The notes: generated from the sequence alone by a model not told the origin. Counted from the stretch's first letter, positions 1-7,491 are shown. The stretch is DNA of 9,228 bases from Pseudomonadota bacterium (GCA_023412745.1 JAEZBZ010000022.1:1-9228), one strand, 5' to 3'. Program-made: numbers and translations.

Positions 1-175
1 TTCCGCCGGGCAAACCTTCAACCGCGGGATACAGCCGTTGAGCTTCGTCTGAGGTCAACGTCTTGATGTAGGCCACCTGGCCCCCGCCGAGATGGGCCAA
101 TTCCATCTCGCTCATCACAGCAGACACGCTGATGCGCTTGCGTGATGATCTCTTCCGATTGGTAGCCTTGTTCAT
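1..175 (-). CDS. DUF1150 family protein, C-terminus cut by window edge
   Basis: Reading leftward from an ATG at 175, 58 codons are visible before the window ends. The protein starts with a very basic tail (residues 3-14 rich in Lys/Arg), then a core with LAHLGGGQVAYIK at 26-38 and a following TSDEAQ...YPAVEGLP segment. This matches my memory of the DUF1150 family, short alphaproteobacterial proteins of unknown function usually encoded next to an Hsp20 gene, as here. The start is supported by GGAGG at 185-189, nine bases before the ATG. Internal Met codons at residues 21 and 24 would remove the basic tail and are alternative starts without a comparable Shine-Dalgarno. It lies 122 bp downstream of the hsp20 gene on the same strand, so co-transcription under heat-shock control is likely. 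Function is unknown; the family call rests on recognition, not a search. Confidence 0.75.
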   Translation of the reverse strand, partial: MNKATNRKRSSRKRISVSAVMSEMELAHLGGGQVAYIKTLTSDEAQRLYPAVEGLPGG

Positions 176-177
176 GA

Positions 178-201
178 CCCAACTCCTCCATTTGAGGTGG
201 G
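178..201 (-). promoter_or_regulatory. Hairpin sequestering the DUF1150 ribosome-binding site
   Basis: On the minus-strand RNA the arm CCCACCTC (201-194) can pair with GAGG plus TGGG (188-185 and 181-178), with a 3-nt AGT bulge and an AAATG loop. The 3' arm contains most of the Shine-Dalgarno of the DUF1150 gene and ends two bases before its ATG. Eight base pairs are seen directly. A role in translational control, possibly temperature-dependent given the heat-shock operon, is inference; any pyrimidine-rich stretch near a Shine-Dalgarno can pair with it by chance. Confidence 0.35.
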
Positions 202-297
202 ACGAAGGCACGCTATCCACGGCAAGCCGGAGCATCCGACGAGCCGTCAGGTGCCATCGTCCAGTGATTCTCTGTATCTTGCTAGGACCGGGAGTGC

Positions 298-735
298 TCA
301 GCCGCCGGCTTTTCGCTCGCCGATCTCGATTTTTCGCACGATCCTCTCCGGTTCGTGTCTTACGAGATCAATGGACAGAAGCCCGTTGTTGAGATCTGCA
401 CTGCGGATTTCGATTCCGTCGGCTAGCACGAACGTGCGCTGAAATTGCCTGGAAGCGATGCCGCGATACAGATATTCGCGCCCCTTGTCGTCCTGTTGCC
501 GCCCGCGCACCGTCAGTTGCTTGTCCTCGACGGTGATTTCAATCTGTTCGCGCGTGAAGCCTGCAACGGCCAACGTAATTCTGAGGACTTCGCCCTCGCC
601 GCCGTCCTTGACGACGCGCTCGATGTTATAGGGCGGGTATCCGTCGCCCGAACTCTTGCCGGCGCGATCAATCAAACGCTCGATCTCTTCAAAGCCCAGC
701 AGCAGCGGGCTCGATAGCAATGACATGCGTGACAT
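298..735 (-). CDS. Small heat-shock protein, Hsp20/alpha-crystallin family (IbpA-like)
   Basis: A 145-residue cytoplasmic holdase that binds unfolding proteins and passes them to DnaK/ClpB-type machinery (family knowledge). A short hydrophobic N-terminal arm (residues 1-20, MSLLSSPLLLGFEEIERL) precedes the YPPYNIE motif at 33-39. The alpha-crystallin domain runs to about 134, with AGF at 58-60, LTVRG at 74-78, the EYLYRGIASRQFQRTF segment at 87-102 and the family signature ADLNNGLL at 113-120. A C-terminal I-x-I anchor (IEI, 136-138), used for oligomer assembly, follows. The length is typical of the rhizobial IbpA-like class. The ATG at 735 is chosen because AAGGA lies 8 bases upstream; a TTG at 753 in the same frame falls inside the predicted leader hairpin and is rejected. 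It is first in a minus-strand operon with DUF1150 and is preceded by an RpoH-like promoter and a ROSE-type leader. Confidence 0.93.
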   Translation of the reverse strand: MSRMSLLSSPLLLGFEEIERLIDRAGKSSGDGYPPYNIERVVKDGGEGEVLRITLAVAGFTREQIEITVEDKQLTVRGRQQDDKGREYLYRGIASRQFQRTFVLADGIEIRSADLNNGLLSIDLVRHEPERIVRKIEIGERKAGG

Positions 736-738
736 GTT

Positions 739-836
739 CAAAGTCCTTTCCAAGCGACCTTGTTGTCGTGTTCCGCGGATCCCACCGGGCCCCCGCTTGC
801 TATTGGCCCCGTGATCCGGGCACCGTTAGCCACGCT
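739..836 (-). promoter_or_regulatory. ROSE-type RNA thermometer in the hsp20 leader
   Basis: The 5' leader of the hsp20 mRNA ends in a hairpin at 762-739. The arm CAAGGTCGCTT pairs with AAGGACTTTG around a GGA loop, giving ten base pairs (one G-T) with a single bulged G. The 3' arm holds the Shine-Dalgarno AAGGA. The TCGCT element opposite AGGA, with its bulged G, is the hallmark U(U/C)GCU box of ROSE elements, which melt on heat shock to free the ribosome site in rhizobial small heat-shock genes. A second hairpin upstream (817-777) has arms GGAT/ATCC, CAC/GTG and GGGCC/GGCCC separated by a small bulge and a G-G mismatch, fitting the multi-hairpin layout of this class. The 5' boundary is inferred from the promoter and is approximate. 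The pairing was worked out by eye without energy calculation. Confidence 0.82.
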
Positions 837-842
837 CCATTG

Positions 843-870
843 ATATGGTGCGACCGGCCCTGACTTCAAG
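843..870 (-). promoter_or_regulatory. RpoH (sigma-32) type promoter for hsp20-DUF1150
   Basis: On the minus strand CTTGAA (870-865) is followed after 14 bases by CACCATAT (850-843). The E. coli sigma-32 consensus is CTTGAA, 13-15 bases, CCCCATNT; only one defined base in the -10 differs. The predicted transcript start near 836 gives a leader of about 100 nt, the expected size for a ROSE leader. Function as a heat-shock promoter is inferred from the match and its position in front of a small heat-shock gene. Confidence 0.72.
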
Positions 871-1016
871 CGAGCGCCGTTCAATCGCGGGACCACCGTT
901 AACGCTGGCCCGGGTTGTTGCCCGCCACAATCCTGCGCGAGTTGCGCGCCATAAGCCGAGGCGTTTCAGGCTGGTGTGCCTATCGAGAATTTCGCTAGGA
1001 AAATCGGGGGATTCGA

Positions 1017-1670
1017 ATGTCGGTTCGCGGTGTGCTGCGCATGGCGCTGGTGGCGGCCATGGTTGGGACGATGGGTACGAGTGCGGCGACTGCTCAGGAC
1101 GCCAAGCCTGCGGCGGCCGAGGTCGAACTGACGCCGGAAGAGAAGGCCGAGCGCGAAGGCCGCAAGGACTGCAAGGTGGCGATCTGCTCTGCCTTCCACA
1201 ACCGCAAGCCGGATGGCGGCGACATTGCGTGCAAGGTCGTCAAGACCTGGCGTAAGGAGCAGCTCGAGAAGATGGTCTCCAAGGCCAAGGTTTCCTGGCC
1301 GTGGGGTCGGGTTCAGTGCACCGCCGACATCAAGCTGAAGCGCGACGGGATGATCAAGGCGATGACCGAGCCCAAGTATGAGCTGGCGCTCGACAAGCAC
1401 ATGGTTAATTGCCGCATCGCGCGCGAGTCGGACGAGGCGGAGATCAAGTTCGACTTCACGCCCAAGGTGACGTTCGAGAAGGGCAAGGCGACTAAGGCCT
1501 CCTTGAACTGTGGCACCATCGACGCGCCGACGCTGGTCAAGGGCGCGATGTGGACCGCGACGGCCACCGACAATACCTTCAACGTGCTGCAGGGCACGGT
1601 GGTCGAGGACATCAACGACTTCATCGGGCCGAAGTGCGATGAGGTAAAGGCCGACTGGCAGGGCAAGTGA
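1017..1670 (+). CDS. Hypothetical secreted protein with seven cysteines
   Basis: I do not recognise this 217-residue protein. It starts with a clear Sec signal peptide: basic MSVRGVLR, a hydrophobic stretch at 9-24 and a likely cleavage after ATA at residue 26, so the mature protein is probably periplasmic or exported. A charged Ala/Glu/Lys-rich linker (28-50) leads into a domain with cysteines at 52, 57, 72, 101, 132, 165 and 207. Six could form three disulfides, leaving one free. Other landmarks are SWPWGRVQC (93-101) and a Lys-rich, beta-strand-like second half (140-196). There is no membrane anchor after the signal and no lipobox. The start fits a GGGGGA purine tract five bases before the ATG. 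It is monocistronic, divergent from the hsp20 operon across about 280 bp and convergent with the ABC-F gene. The invasion-associated IalB family was considered from size and secretion, but its motifs are not evident. No clear sigma-70 promoter was found in 871-1016. Confidence 0.85.
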   Translation: MSVRGVLRMALVAAMVGTMGTSAATAQDAKPAAAEVELTPEEKAEREGRKDCKVAICSAFHNRKPDGGDIACKVVKTWRKEQLEKMVSKAKVSWPWGRVQCTADIKLKRDGMIKAMTEPKYELALDKHMVNCRIARESDEAEIKFDFTPKVTFEKGKATKASLNCGTIDAPTLVKGAMWTATATDNTFNVLQGTVVEDINDFIGPKCDEVKADWQGK

Positions 1671-1681
1671 CGCTTGCGGAG

Positions 1682-1706
1682 GCTGGCCCGGGGCGGCCGG
1701 CCCAGC
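1682..1706. terminator. GC-rich hairpin after the secreted-protein gene
   Basis: The arms GCTGGCC and GGCCCAGC pair with one bulged C, starting 12 bases after the stop codon at 1670. There is no T run on either side, so intrinsic termination is not assured. Position between two convergent genes is the main support. Confidence 0.35.
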
Positions 1707-1735
1707 ATGCCCGCTTTGCCCAATGCTTATTGATC

Positions 1736-1764
1736 AGCCCTGCCGCCGCCATGCGGCAGGGGCT
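1736..1764. terminator. Strong hairpin between convergent genes
   Basis: AGCCC-TGCCGC (1736-1746) pairs with GCGGCA-GGGGCT (1753-1764), giving 11 base pairs with a single bulged G and a 6-base loop (CGCCAT). It sits between the convergent secreted-protein gene (stop 1670) and the ABC-F gene (stop at 1816). The symmetry would serve both strands, but neither shows a poly-T tail. A role as bidirectional terminator is inferred from position and stem strength. Confidence 0.45.
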
Positions 1765-1815
1765 TGTCGGTTCCAGGAAGCCCGCAGGTCTATAAATCGA
1801 GCTGCCGGGCGACCG

Positions 1816-3645
<1,830 letters not shown>

Positions 3646-3694
3646 TCTGAACCCCCGGCCGTGCCTGTCCGTTCATGACGACGGAACTGCAATG

Positions 3695-3722
3695 TTGATT
3701 TGTTCGGCAGCCTTCCTAGTAT
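3695..3722 (+). promoter_or_regulatory. Candidate sigma-70 promoter for apaG
   Basis: TTGATT (3695-3700) and TAGTAT (3717-3722) are separated by 16 bases, a reasonable housekeeping-type pair. The predicted start near 3729 gives a leader of about 30 nt before the apaG ATG at 3759. It lies in the 113-bp gap divergent from the ABC-F gene. Consensus match only. Confidence 0.45.
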
Positions 3723-3758
3723 TGCGCCCGTAGCGTTTTGCGGACTGGAAAGCTCACA

Positions 3759-4151
3759 ATGTACGAAGCCGTTACGCACGGCATCCGTGTCCGTGTCACA
3801 CCCGCCTACGTGGAAGACCAGTCGACCCCGGAGGAGAATTACTTCTTCTGGATGTACACGGTCGAGATCGAGAACGCCGGCAACGAGGTCGTCCAGCTTC
3901 GCTCGCGGGTCTGGCACATCACCGACGCCGACGGCCACACCGAGGAGGTGCGCGGTCCGGGCGTCGTCGGGCAAACGCCGACGATCCCGCCCGGCGAGTC
4001 GTTCAGCTACACGTCCGGATGCCCGTTGCGGACGCCGCAGGGCATTATGGTCGGCTCGTACCAGATGGTCTGCGAGGACGGCGAGGAAATCGACGTCGCG
4101 ATCCCCGCGTTCTCGCTGGATAGCCCGTTCGTGACGCGTAACCTGCACTGA
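3759..4151 (+). CDS. apaG: ApaG protein (DUF525)
   Basis: A 130-residue cytoplasmic protein of the usual ApaG length, an immunoglobulin-like beta-sandwich. Recognisable family blocks are the N-terminal HGIRVRVTP, the YFFWMYTVEIENAGNEVVQL strand pair, SRVWHITDADGHTEEVRGPGVVGQTP in the middle, and PPGESFSYTSGCPL followed by GIMVGSYQM near the C-terminus, which ends in PAFSLDSPF. The molecular function is not settled: E. coli apaG mutants were linked to cobalt resistance and magnesium efflux, and some ApaG proteins bind pyrophosphate nucleotides. The ATG at 3759 is preferred, with GGAAAG six bases upstream; a TTG at 3738 in the same frame lacks such a site. It converges on hslO with 32 bases between the stop codons. 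A neighbouring argD-argF-hslO set is a common arrangement in rhizobia (recalled, not searched). Confidence 0.95.
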   Translation: MYEAVTHGIRVRVTPAYVEDQSTPEENYFFWMYTVEIENAGNEVVQLRSRVWHITDADGHTEEVRGPGVVGQTPTIPPGESFSYTSGCPLRTPQGIMVGSYQMVCEDGEEIDVAIPAFSLDSPFVTRNLH

Positions 4152-4186
4152 GGCGCGCCCGCTGTCCTGCTTTACGCCGCGCCTCA
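4149..4186. terminator. Inverted repeat containing both apaG and hslO stop codons
   Basis: TGAGGCGCG (4149-4157) and CGCGCCTCA (4178-4186) form a perfect 9-bp inverted repeat with a 20-base loop. The outer three bases of each arm are the stop codons of the two convergent genes. There is no T run on either strand. It may act as a compact bidirectional terminator or 3'-end stabiliser; this is inferred from geometry. Confidence 0.45.
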
Positions 4187-5164
4187 CGCAATCTCCCCGT
4201 CAGCGAAGCGATACTTGGTGTTGCAGAACTCGCAGGTGACGCTGACCGCGCCGTCGTCCTCTTTCATGTCCTGCAGTTCGTCTGAACCAAATGTCTGCAG
4301 CAGCTTCTCGACGCGCTCGCGCGAGCAGCGGCAGTGCTCCTTCAGCGGCACGGCCGGAAACGCGCGCACGCCTTCGTCGGCGAACAGGCGATACAGCAGG
4401 CGGTCCGGCGCCAGCATCGGATCGAGCAATTCGTGATCTTCCAGCGTGGACGCCAGGATCTGCGTGCCGGTCCAGCGCTCGTCATCCTCGCCGAGCAGGC
4501 GGCCGCCATCGTCCTCGTCATCACGGGCCATGTGCTCGGCGACATCGACCGGCGGCATGTACTGGACGAGCAGCCCACCGGCCCGCCATTGCCAGGTGCC
4601 ACCCGCGAAATGGCGCGCGACGCCGAGCCGGATGTAGGTCGGGATCTGTTCCGACTGCCGGAAGTAGGTGTGCGCGGCATCACTCAGCGAACCGCCCTCG
4701 AGCGGCACGATGCCCTGGTAGCGGTCCATTTTGCCGCCGGGATCGATGGTCATCGCCAGATGCCCCTTGCCGAGCAGGCGGCCGGGTTCGTGATGCGCAT
4801 CCTTGCCGAGCGCCGCCACGCGCTCCTTGTCGAAGCTGGCGTAGGCGCGCACGTGGCCCGGTTCCTCGAAGTCGACGACCAGCATGCCGACCGGACCGTC
4901 GGTCTTGGTCTGCAGGATGAGGCGGCCTTCAAAGGCGCTGTCGAACTTCAGCGCCGAGCCGAGTACGGCGGTCATCGCCACCGCCTCGCCGAGCAGATGA
5001 CTGACGGGTTCGGGATAGTCGTGGCGGTTGAGGATGCTATCGATCAGGGGCCCGAGACGCACAAGCCGGCCGATCACGCCGGAGCGTTCGGTCCGGAATG
5101 GCAAAATGAGATCGTCAACAGAAGTCGACCCGCTGGCAGCAGCGGGGGCGTGCCTGTCAGGCAT
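4184..5164 (-). CDS. hslO: Hsp33 redox-regulated chaperone
   Basis: A 326-residue cytoplasmic holdase that is switched on by oxidation and unfolding to protect proteins from bleach or peroxide plus heat. The N-terminal substrate-binding domain begins at about residue 16 (DDLILPFRTERSGVIGRLVRLG) and runs to about 190, including the DHY..PVSHLLGEA region and YFRQSEQIPTYI. A linker follows, then the C-terminal redox switch with the zinc ligands C-x-C at 278/280 (EHCRCSRERV) and C-x2-C at 311/314 (TCEFCNTKY), all four present, so the sensor should work. The length is slightly above E. coli Hsp33 because of a Pro/Ala/Ser-rich N-terminal extension. The ATG at 5164 directly abuts the TGA of argF, and its Shine-Dalgarno AAAGGA (5174-5169) lies inside the end of argF, so translation is probably coupled. 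It is the last gene of the argD-argF-hslO operon and has no heat-shock promoter of its own that I can see. Confidence 0.96.
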   Translation of the reverse strand: MPDRHAPAAASGSTSVDDLILPFRTERSGVIGRLVRLGPLIDSILNRHDYPEPVSHLLGEAVAMTAVLGSALKFDSAFEGRLILQTKTDGPVGMLVVDFEEPGHVRAYASFDKERVAALGKDAHHEPGRLLGKGHLAMTIDPGGKMDRYQGIVPLEGGSLSDAAHTYFRQSEQIPTYIRLGVARHFAGGTWQWRAGGLLVQYMPPVDVAEHMARDDEDDGGRLLGEDDERWTGTQILASTLEDHELLDPMLAPDRLLYRLFADEGVRAFPAVPLKEHCRCSRERVEKLLQTFGSDELQDMKEDDGAVSVTCEFCNTKYRFADGEIA

Positions 5165-6088
5165 TCAGTCCTTTCCGAGGCACCACGCCAGGATGGCTTT
5201 CTGAGCGTGAAGCCTGTTCTCCGCTTCATCGAGTACGGCTGACTGCGGGCCATCGATCACGTCGGCGCTGACTTCGTGGCCGCGGTAGGCCGGCAGACAG
5301 TGCATGAATATGGCGCTGCTGGACGCCTTTTCCATCAGCGCGCCATCGACGGCATATGGTCCCAGCATCTGCTTGCGGCGCGGCGCGTCGGTCTGGCCCA
5401 TGGAGACCCAGGTGTCGGTGACGACGCAATCAGCGCCGGCCACCGCTTCCTGCGGATCGTCCGTGATGAGCACGTTGGCATTCTCGGTCTTGGCCCAATC
5501 CAGCAGCGGCTGTTCCGGCTTGAGCTGCGGCGGGCAGGCGATGCGGAGTGAAAACCCGAAGCGCTGGGCGGCATGCATCCACGAGGCGGCGACATTGTTG
5601 CCGTCCCCGACCCAGGCGACGCTGCGCCCATTGATCGGGCCTTTGCGCTCCTCGAACGTCACGATATCGGCGATGACCTGGCAGGGGTGGCTCCGGTCGG
5701 TCAGGCCGTTGATGACCGGCACAGTGGCGTTGGCCGCCAGCTCGAGCACGCTGTCGTGGGAATTGGCGCGGATCATGATGGCGTCGATGTAGCGCGACAG
5801 CACGCGGGCAGTATCAGCGATCGATTCACCGCGGCCGAGCTGGAGATCGGTGTGATTGAGCACGATCGTCTGACCTCCGAGCTGGCGCATGGCAACATCG
5901 AATGATACCCGTGTCCGGGTCGATGGTTTCTCGAAGATCATCACCAGCACGGCCTGGGCAATGCCCTCCGGTCGCAGTTCCGGCGGCACGATTTTGCCCG
6001 CGGCCTTCATGGCGTGCGCGGCATCGACGATGCCGCGCAACGTTGCGGCATCGAGATCGTGAATATCAACGAAGTGGCGCGGCGCCAT
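5165..6088 (-). CDS. argF: Ornithine carbamoyltransferase
   Basis: A 307-residue cytoplasmic enzyme, normally a trimer, which joins carbamoyl phosphate and ornithine to citrulline, the sixth step of arginine synthesis. The carbamoyl-phosphate loop S-T-R-T-R is at 56-60 (EKPSTRTRVSFD), HPCQ at 134-137, the ornithine-side DTWVSMGQ segment at about 225-232 and the catalytic HCLPAYRG at 263-270. All expected motifs are intact and the length is normal for the anabolic form. The ATG at 6088 has AGGGG about nine bases upstream. It lies 41 bp after argD and directly abuts hslO (TGA then ATG), so one mRNA for the three genes is likely. The SMGQ and HCLP motifs support ornithine rather than aspartate or acetylornithine transcarbamoylase. 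Confidence 0.97.
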   Translation of the reverse strand: MAPRHFVDIHDLDAATLRGIVDAAHAMKAAGKIVPPELRPEGIAQAVLVMIFEKPSTRTRVSFDVAMRQLGGQTIVLNHTDLQLGRGESIADTARVLSRYIDAIMIRANSHDSVLELAANATVPVINGLTDRSHPCQVIADIVTFEERKGPINGRSVAWVGDGNNVAASWMHAAQRFGFSLRIACPPQLKPEQPLLDWAKTENANVLITDDPQEAVAGADCVVTDTWVSMGQTDAPRRKQMLGPYAVDGALMEKASSSAIFMHCLPAYRGHEVSADVIDGPQSAVLDEAENRLHAQKAILAWCLGKD

Positions 6089-6129
6089 GGCGGTGAGCCC
6101 CTAGCGATCGTGACTGAAGGGAATGCGGT

Positions 6130-7362
6130 TCAGGACTTTGATGCCGGCAGACGGCGCAGCGCTTTCGCCAATCGCGTCGAGAACTCGGCCAGGTCTTCTT
6201 CCGTGACGGTGAGCGGCGGCAGGATGCGCAGCACGTTCTCGCCCGCCGTAACGGTGAGCAGCTTTTCAGCCGTGCACGCCTTCTGCAGATCACCGACCGG
6301 TGGCTTCAGCTTGAGGCCCATGAGCAGGCCGATGCCGCGAATCTCCTCAATGAGATCGGGGTTTTCGTCCTTGATCCGTGCCAGATCCTGCTTGAGACGC
6401 AGCGCCTTGGCTTGCACCGTCTCCAGGAAGCCCGGTTCCAGCACCACGTCGAGCACCGCGTTGCCGACAGCCATCGCCAGCGGATTGCCGCCGAAGGTGG
6501 TGCCGTGCGAACCAGGCACCATCACCTTGGTAACCTCGGCCGTGGCCAAGAATGCGCCGAGCGGGAAACCGCCGCCGACGCCCTTGGCGATTGCCATGAT
6601 GTCCGGAGTGATACCAGCCCATTCATGCGCGAACAGCTTCCCGGTGCGGCCAACGCCACACTGCACTTCGTCCACGATCAGCAGCAGCCCGTTGTTGTCA
6701 CACAGCCTGCGCAGGTGCTTCAGGTCGGCCGGAGGCATCACGCGAATGCCGCCCTCGCCCTGCACCGGCTCCACCATGATCGCGGCTGTCTCGGGACCGA
6801 TCGCGGCTTCGACGGCGGCCATGTCCATGGTCGGCATAACGTCGAAGCCCGGCATCTGCGGGCCGTAGCCGTCGAGGTACTTCTCGTTGCCGGCGGCGGC
6901 CAATGCGGCCAGCGTGCGGCCGTGGAAGGCGCCCTTGAAGGTGATGATGCGATAGCGCTCAGGGTGGCCGGCCGCATGATGGTAGCGGCGCGCCATCTTT
7001 ATCGAGCCCTCGATGGCCTCGGTGCCGGAATTGCAGAAGAACACCTGGTCGGCGAACGTCGCGGCGACAAGCCGCGCGGCCAGCCGCTCCTGGCCGGGAA
7101 TCCGGAACAGATTAGAGGTGTGCCAGAGCTTGCCGGCCTGCTCGGTCAGCGCTGCCGTCAGCTTCGGATTGGCATGGCCCAGCGAGTTCACCGCGATGCC
7201 GCTGGTGAAGTCCAGGTAGCGCTCGCCCGCTGTCGAGATCAGCCACGCACCTTCGCCTCGCTCGAACATCACGTCTTGGCGCGCATAGGTGCCCATCAGG
7301 GCATTCTGGCCGGAGGGTGCGTTCTGGGCGACCTGGCTAGAGGCAGGCGCGGGCTGCGACAT
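6130..7362 (-). CDS. argD: Acetylornithine aminotransferase
   Basis: A 410-residue PLP enzyme of class III aminotransferases that makes N-acetylornithine from the semialdehyde with glutamate as donor; many also act in lysine synthesis on succinyl-diaminopimelate. Motifs in order: GxxLDFTSGIAVNSLGH (about 46-63), PLP-phosphate loop NSGTEA at 111-116, FHGRT at 146-150, EPVQGEGG at 198-205, DEVQCGVGRTG at 231-241 with the Asp holding the PLP ring, Schiff-base lysine K260 in AIAKGVGGGFPLG, and a downstream GTTFGGNPLA. The first 20 or so residues are a low-complexity Ala/Gln/Ser/Pro tail, a little longer than usual. The ATG at 7362 is chosen for the GAAGGAG eight bases upstream; a TTG-started version from 7437 would read through the leader hairpin and is rejected. 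First gene of the argD-argF-hslO operon. Confidence 0.95.
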   Translation of the reverse strand: MSQPAPASSQVAQNAPSGQNALMGTYARQDVMFERGEGAWLISTAGERYLDFTSGIAVNSLGHANPKLTAALTEQAGKLWHTSNLFRIPGQERLAARLVAATFADQVFFCNSGTEAIEGSIKMARRYHHAAGHPERYRIITFKGAFHGRTLAALAAAGNEKYLDGYGPQMPGFDVMPTMDMAAVEAAIGPETAAIMVEPVQGEGGIRVMPPADLKHLRRLCDNNGLLLIVDEVQCGVGRTGKLFAHEWAGITPDIMAIAKGVGGGFPLGAFLATAEVTKVMVPGSHGTTFGGNPLAMAVGNAVLDVVLEPGFLETVQAKALRLKQDLARIKDENPDLIEEIRGIGLLMGLKLKPPVGDLQKACTAEKLLTVTAGENVLRILPPLTVTEEDLAEFSTRLAKALRRLPASKS

Positions 7363-7392
7363 GGCGGCAGCTCCTTCTAAGGTTAGGAAATC

Positions 7393-7417
7393 AAAAGGCC
7401 GCCCTCGTGTGGCGGCC
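7393..7417 (-). terminator. Hairpin with T run in the argD leader
   Basis: On the minus strand GGCCGCC (7417-7411) and GGCGGCC (7403-7397) form a perfect 7-bp GC stem with a 7-base loop, followed at once by TTTT (7396-7393). This is an intrinsic-terminator shape. It sits only 30 bases before the argD ATG and downstream of the candidate argD promoter. It may end transcripts from the upstream membrane-protein gene, act as an attenuator of the arg operon, or both. The U run is short, so efficiency is uncertain. Confidence 0.55.
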
Positions 7418-7428
7418 GGAGAACATAA

Positions 7429-7457
7429 TGGATACAACCGGCCAAGCGCGTCGTCAA
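7429..7457 (-). promoter_or_regulatory. Candidate sigma-70 promoter for argD-argF-hslO
   Basis: TTGACG (7457-7452) matches the -35 consensus at five of six bases and is followed after exactly 17 bases by TATCCA (7434-7429), a weaker -10. The start would fall near 7421-7423, just before the T-tailed hairpin, giving a leader of about 60 nt. No other good pair was seen in the 129 bases between the two genes. No ARG-box-like palindrome was recognised. Confidence 0.42.
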
Positions 7458-7477
7458 CGCGCGCTTAGTCCGGCCGG
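7438..7477. repeat. Long inverted repeat downstream of the membrane-protein gene
   Basis: CCGGCC-AAGCGCG (7438-7450) pairs with CGCGCTT (7460-7466) and GGCCGG (7472-7477). This gives 13 base pairs interrupted by a 5-base one-sided loop, with a 9-base apical loop. It begins 14 bases after the stop codon of the membrane-protein gene (7492, minus strand) and overlaps the -35 hexamer of the candidate argD promoter. It lacks a T run on the minus strand. It is probably a 3'-end stabiliser or terminator element. Confidence 0.45.
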
Positions 7478-7491
7478 CGGTGTTCGGCGAC

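Noticed and set aside
871..1016. Promoter for the secreted seven-cysteine gene
   Set aside because: TTGTTG, TTGCCC and TTGCGC elements are present, but none has a plausible -10 at 16-18 bases, so no call was made.
1017..1670. Assignment as invasion-associated locus B (IalB)
   Set aside because: Size and signal peptide fit, but I could not see the IalB pattern; the cysteine layout differs, so it was left as hypothetical.
3646..3694. Upstream ATG (near 3676) as an alternative ABC-F start
   Set aside because: It is out of frame with the ABC-F coding sequence by one base and leads nowhere useful.
4334..5242. Long plus-strand open frame across hslO and the end of argF
   Set aside because: Antisense shadow of two well-identified genes; no ribosome site or domain seen.
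6412..7380. Long plus-strand open frame opposite argD
   Set aside because: Antisense shadow; His/Arg/Ala-rich translation without any motif, against an argD with all catalytic motifs.
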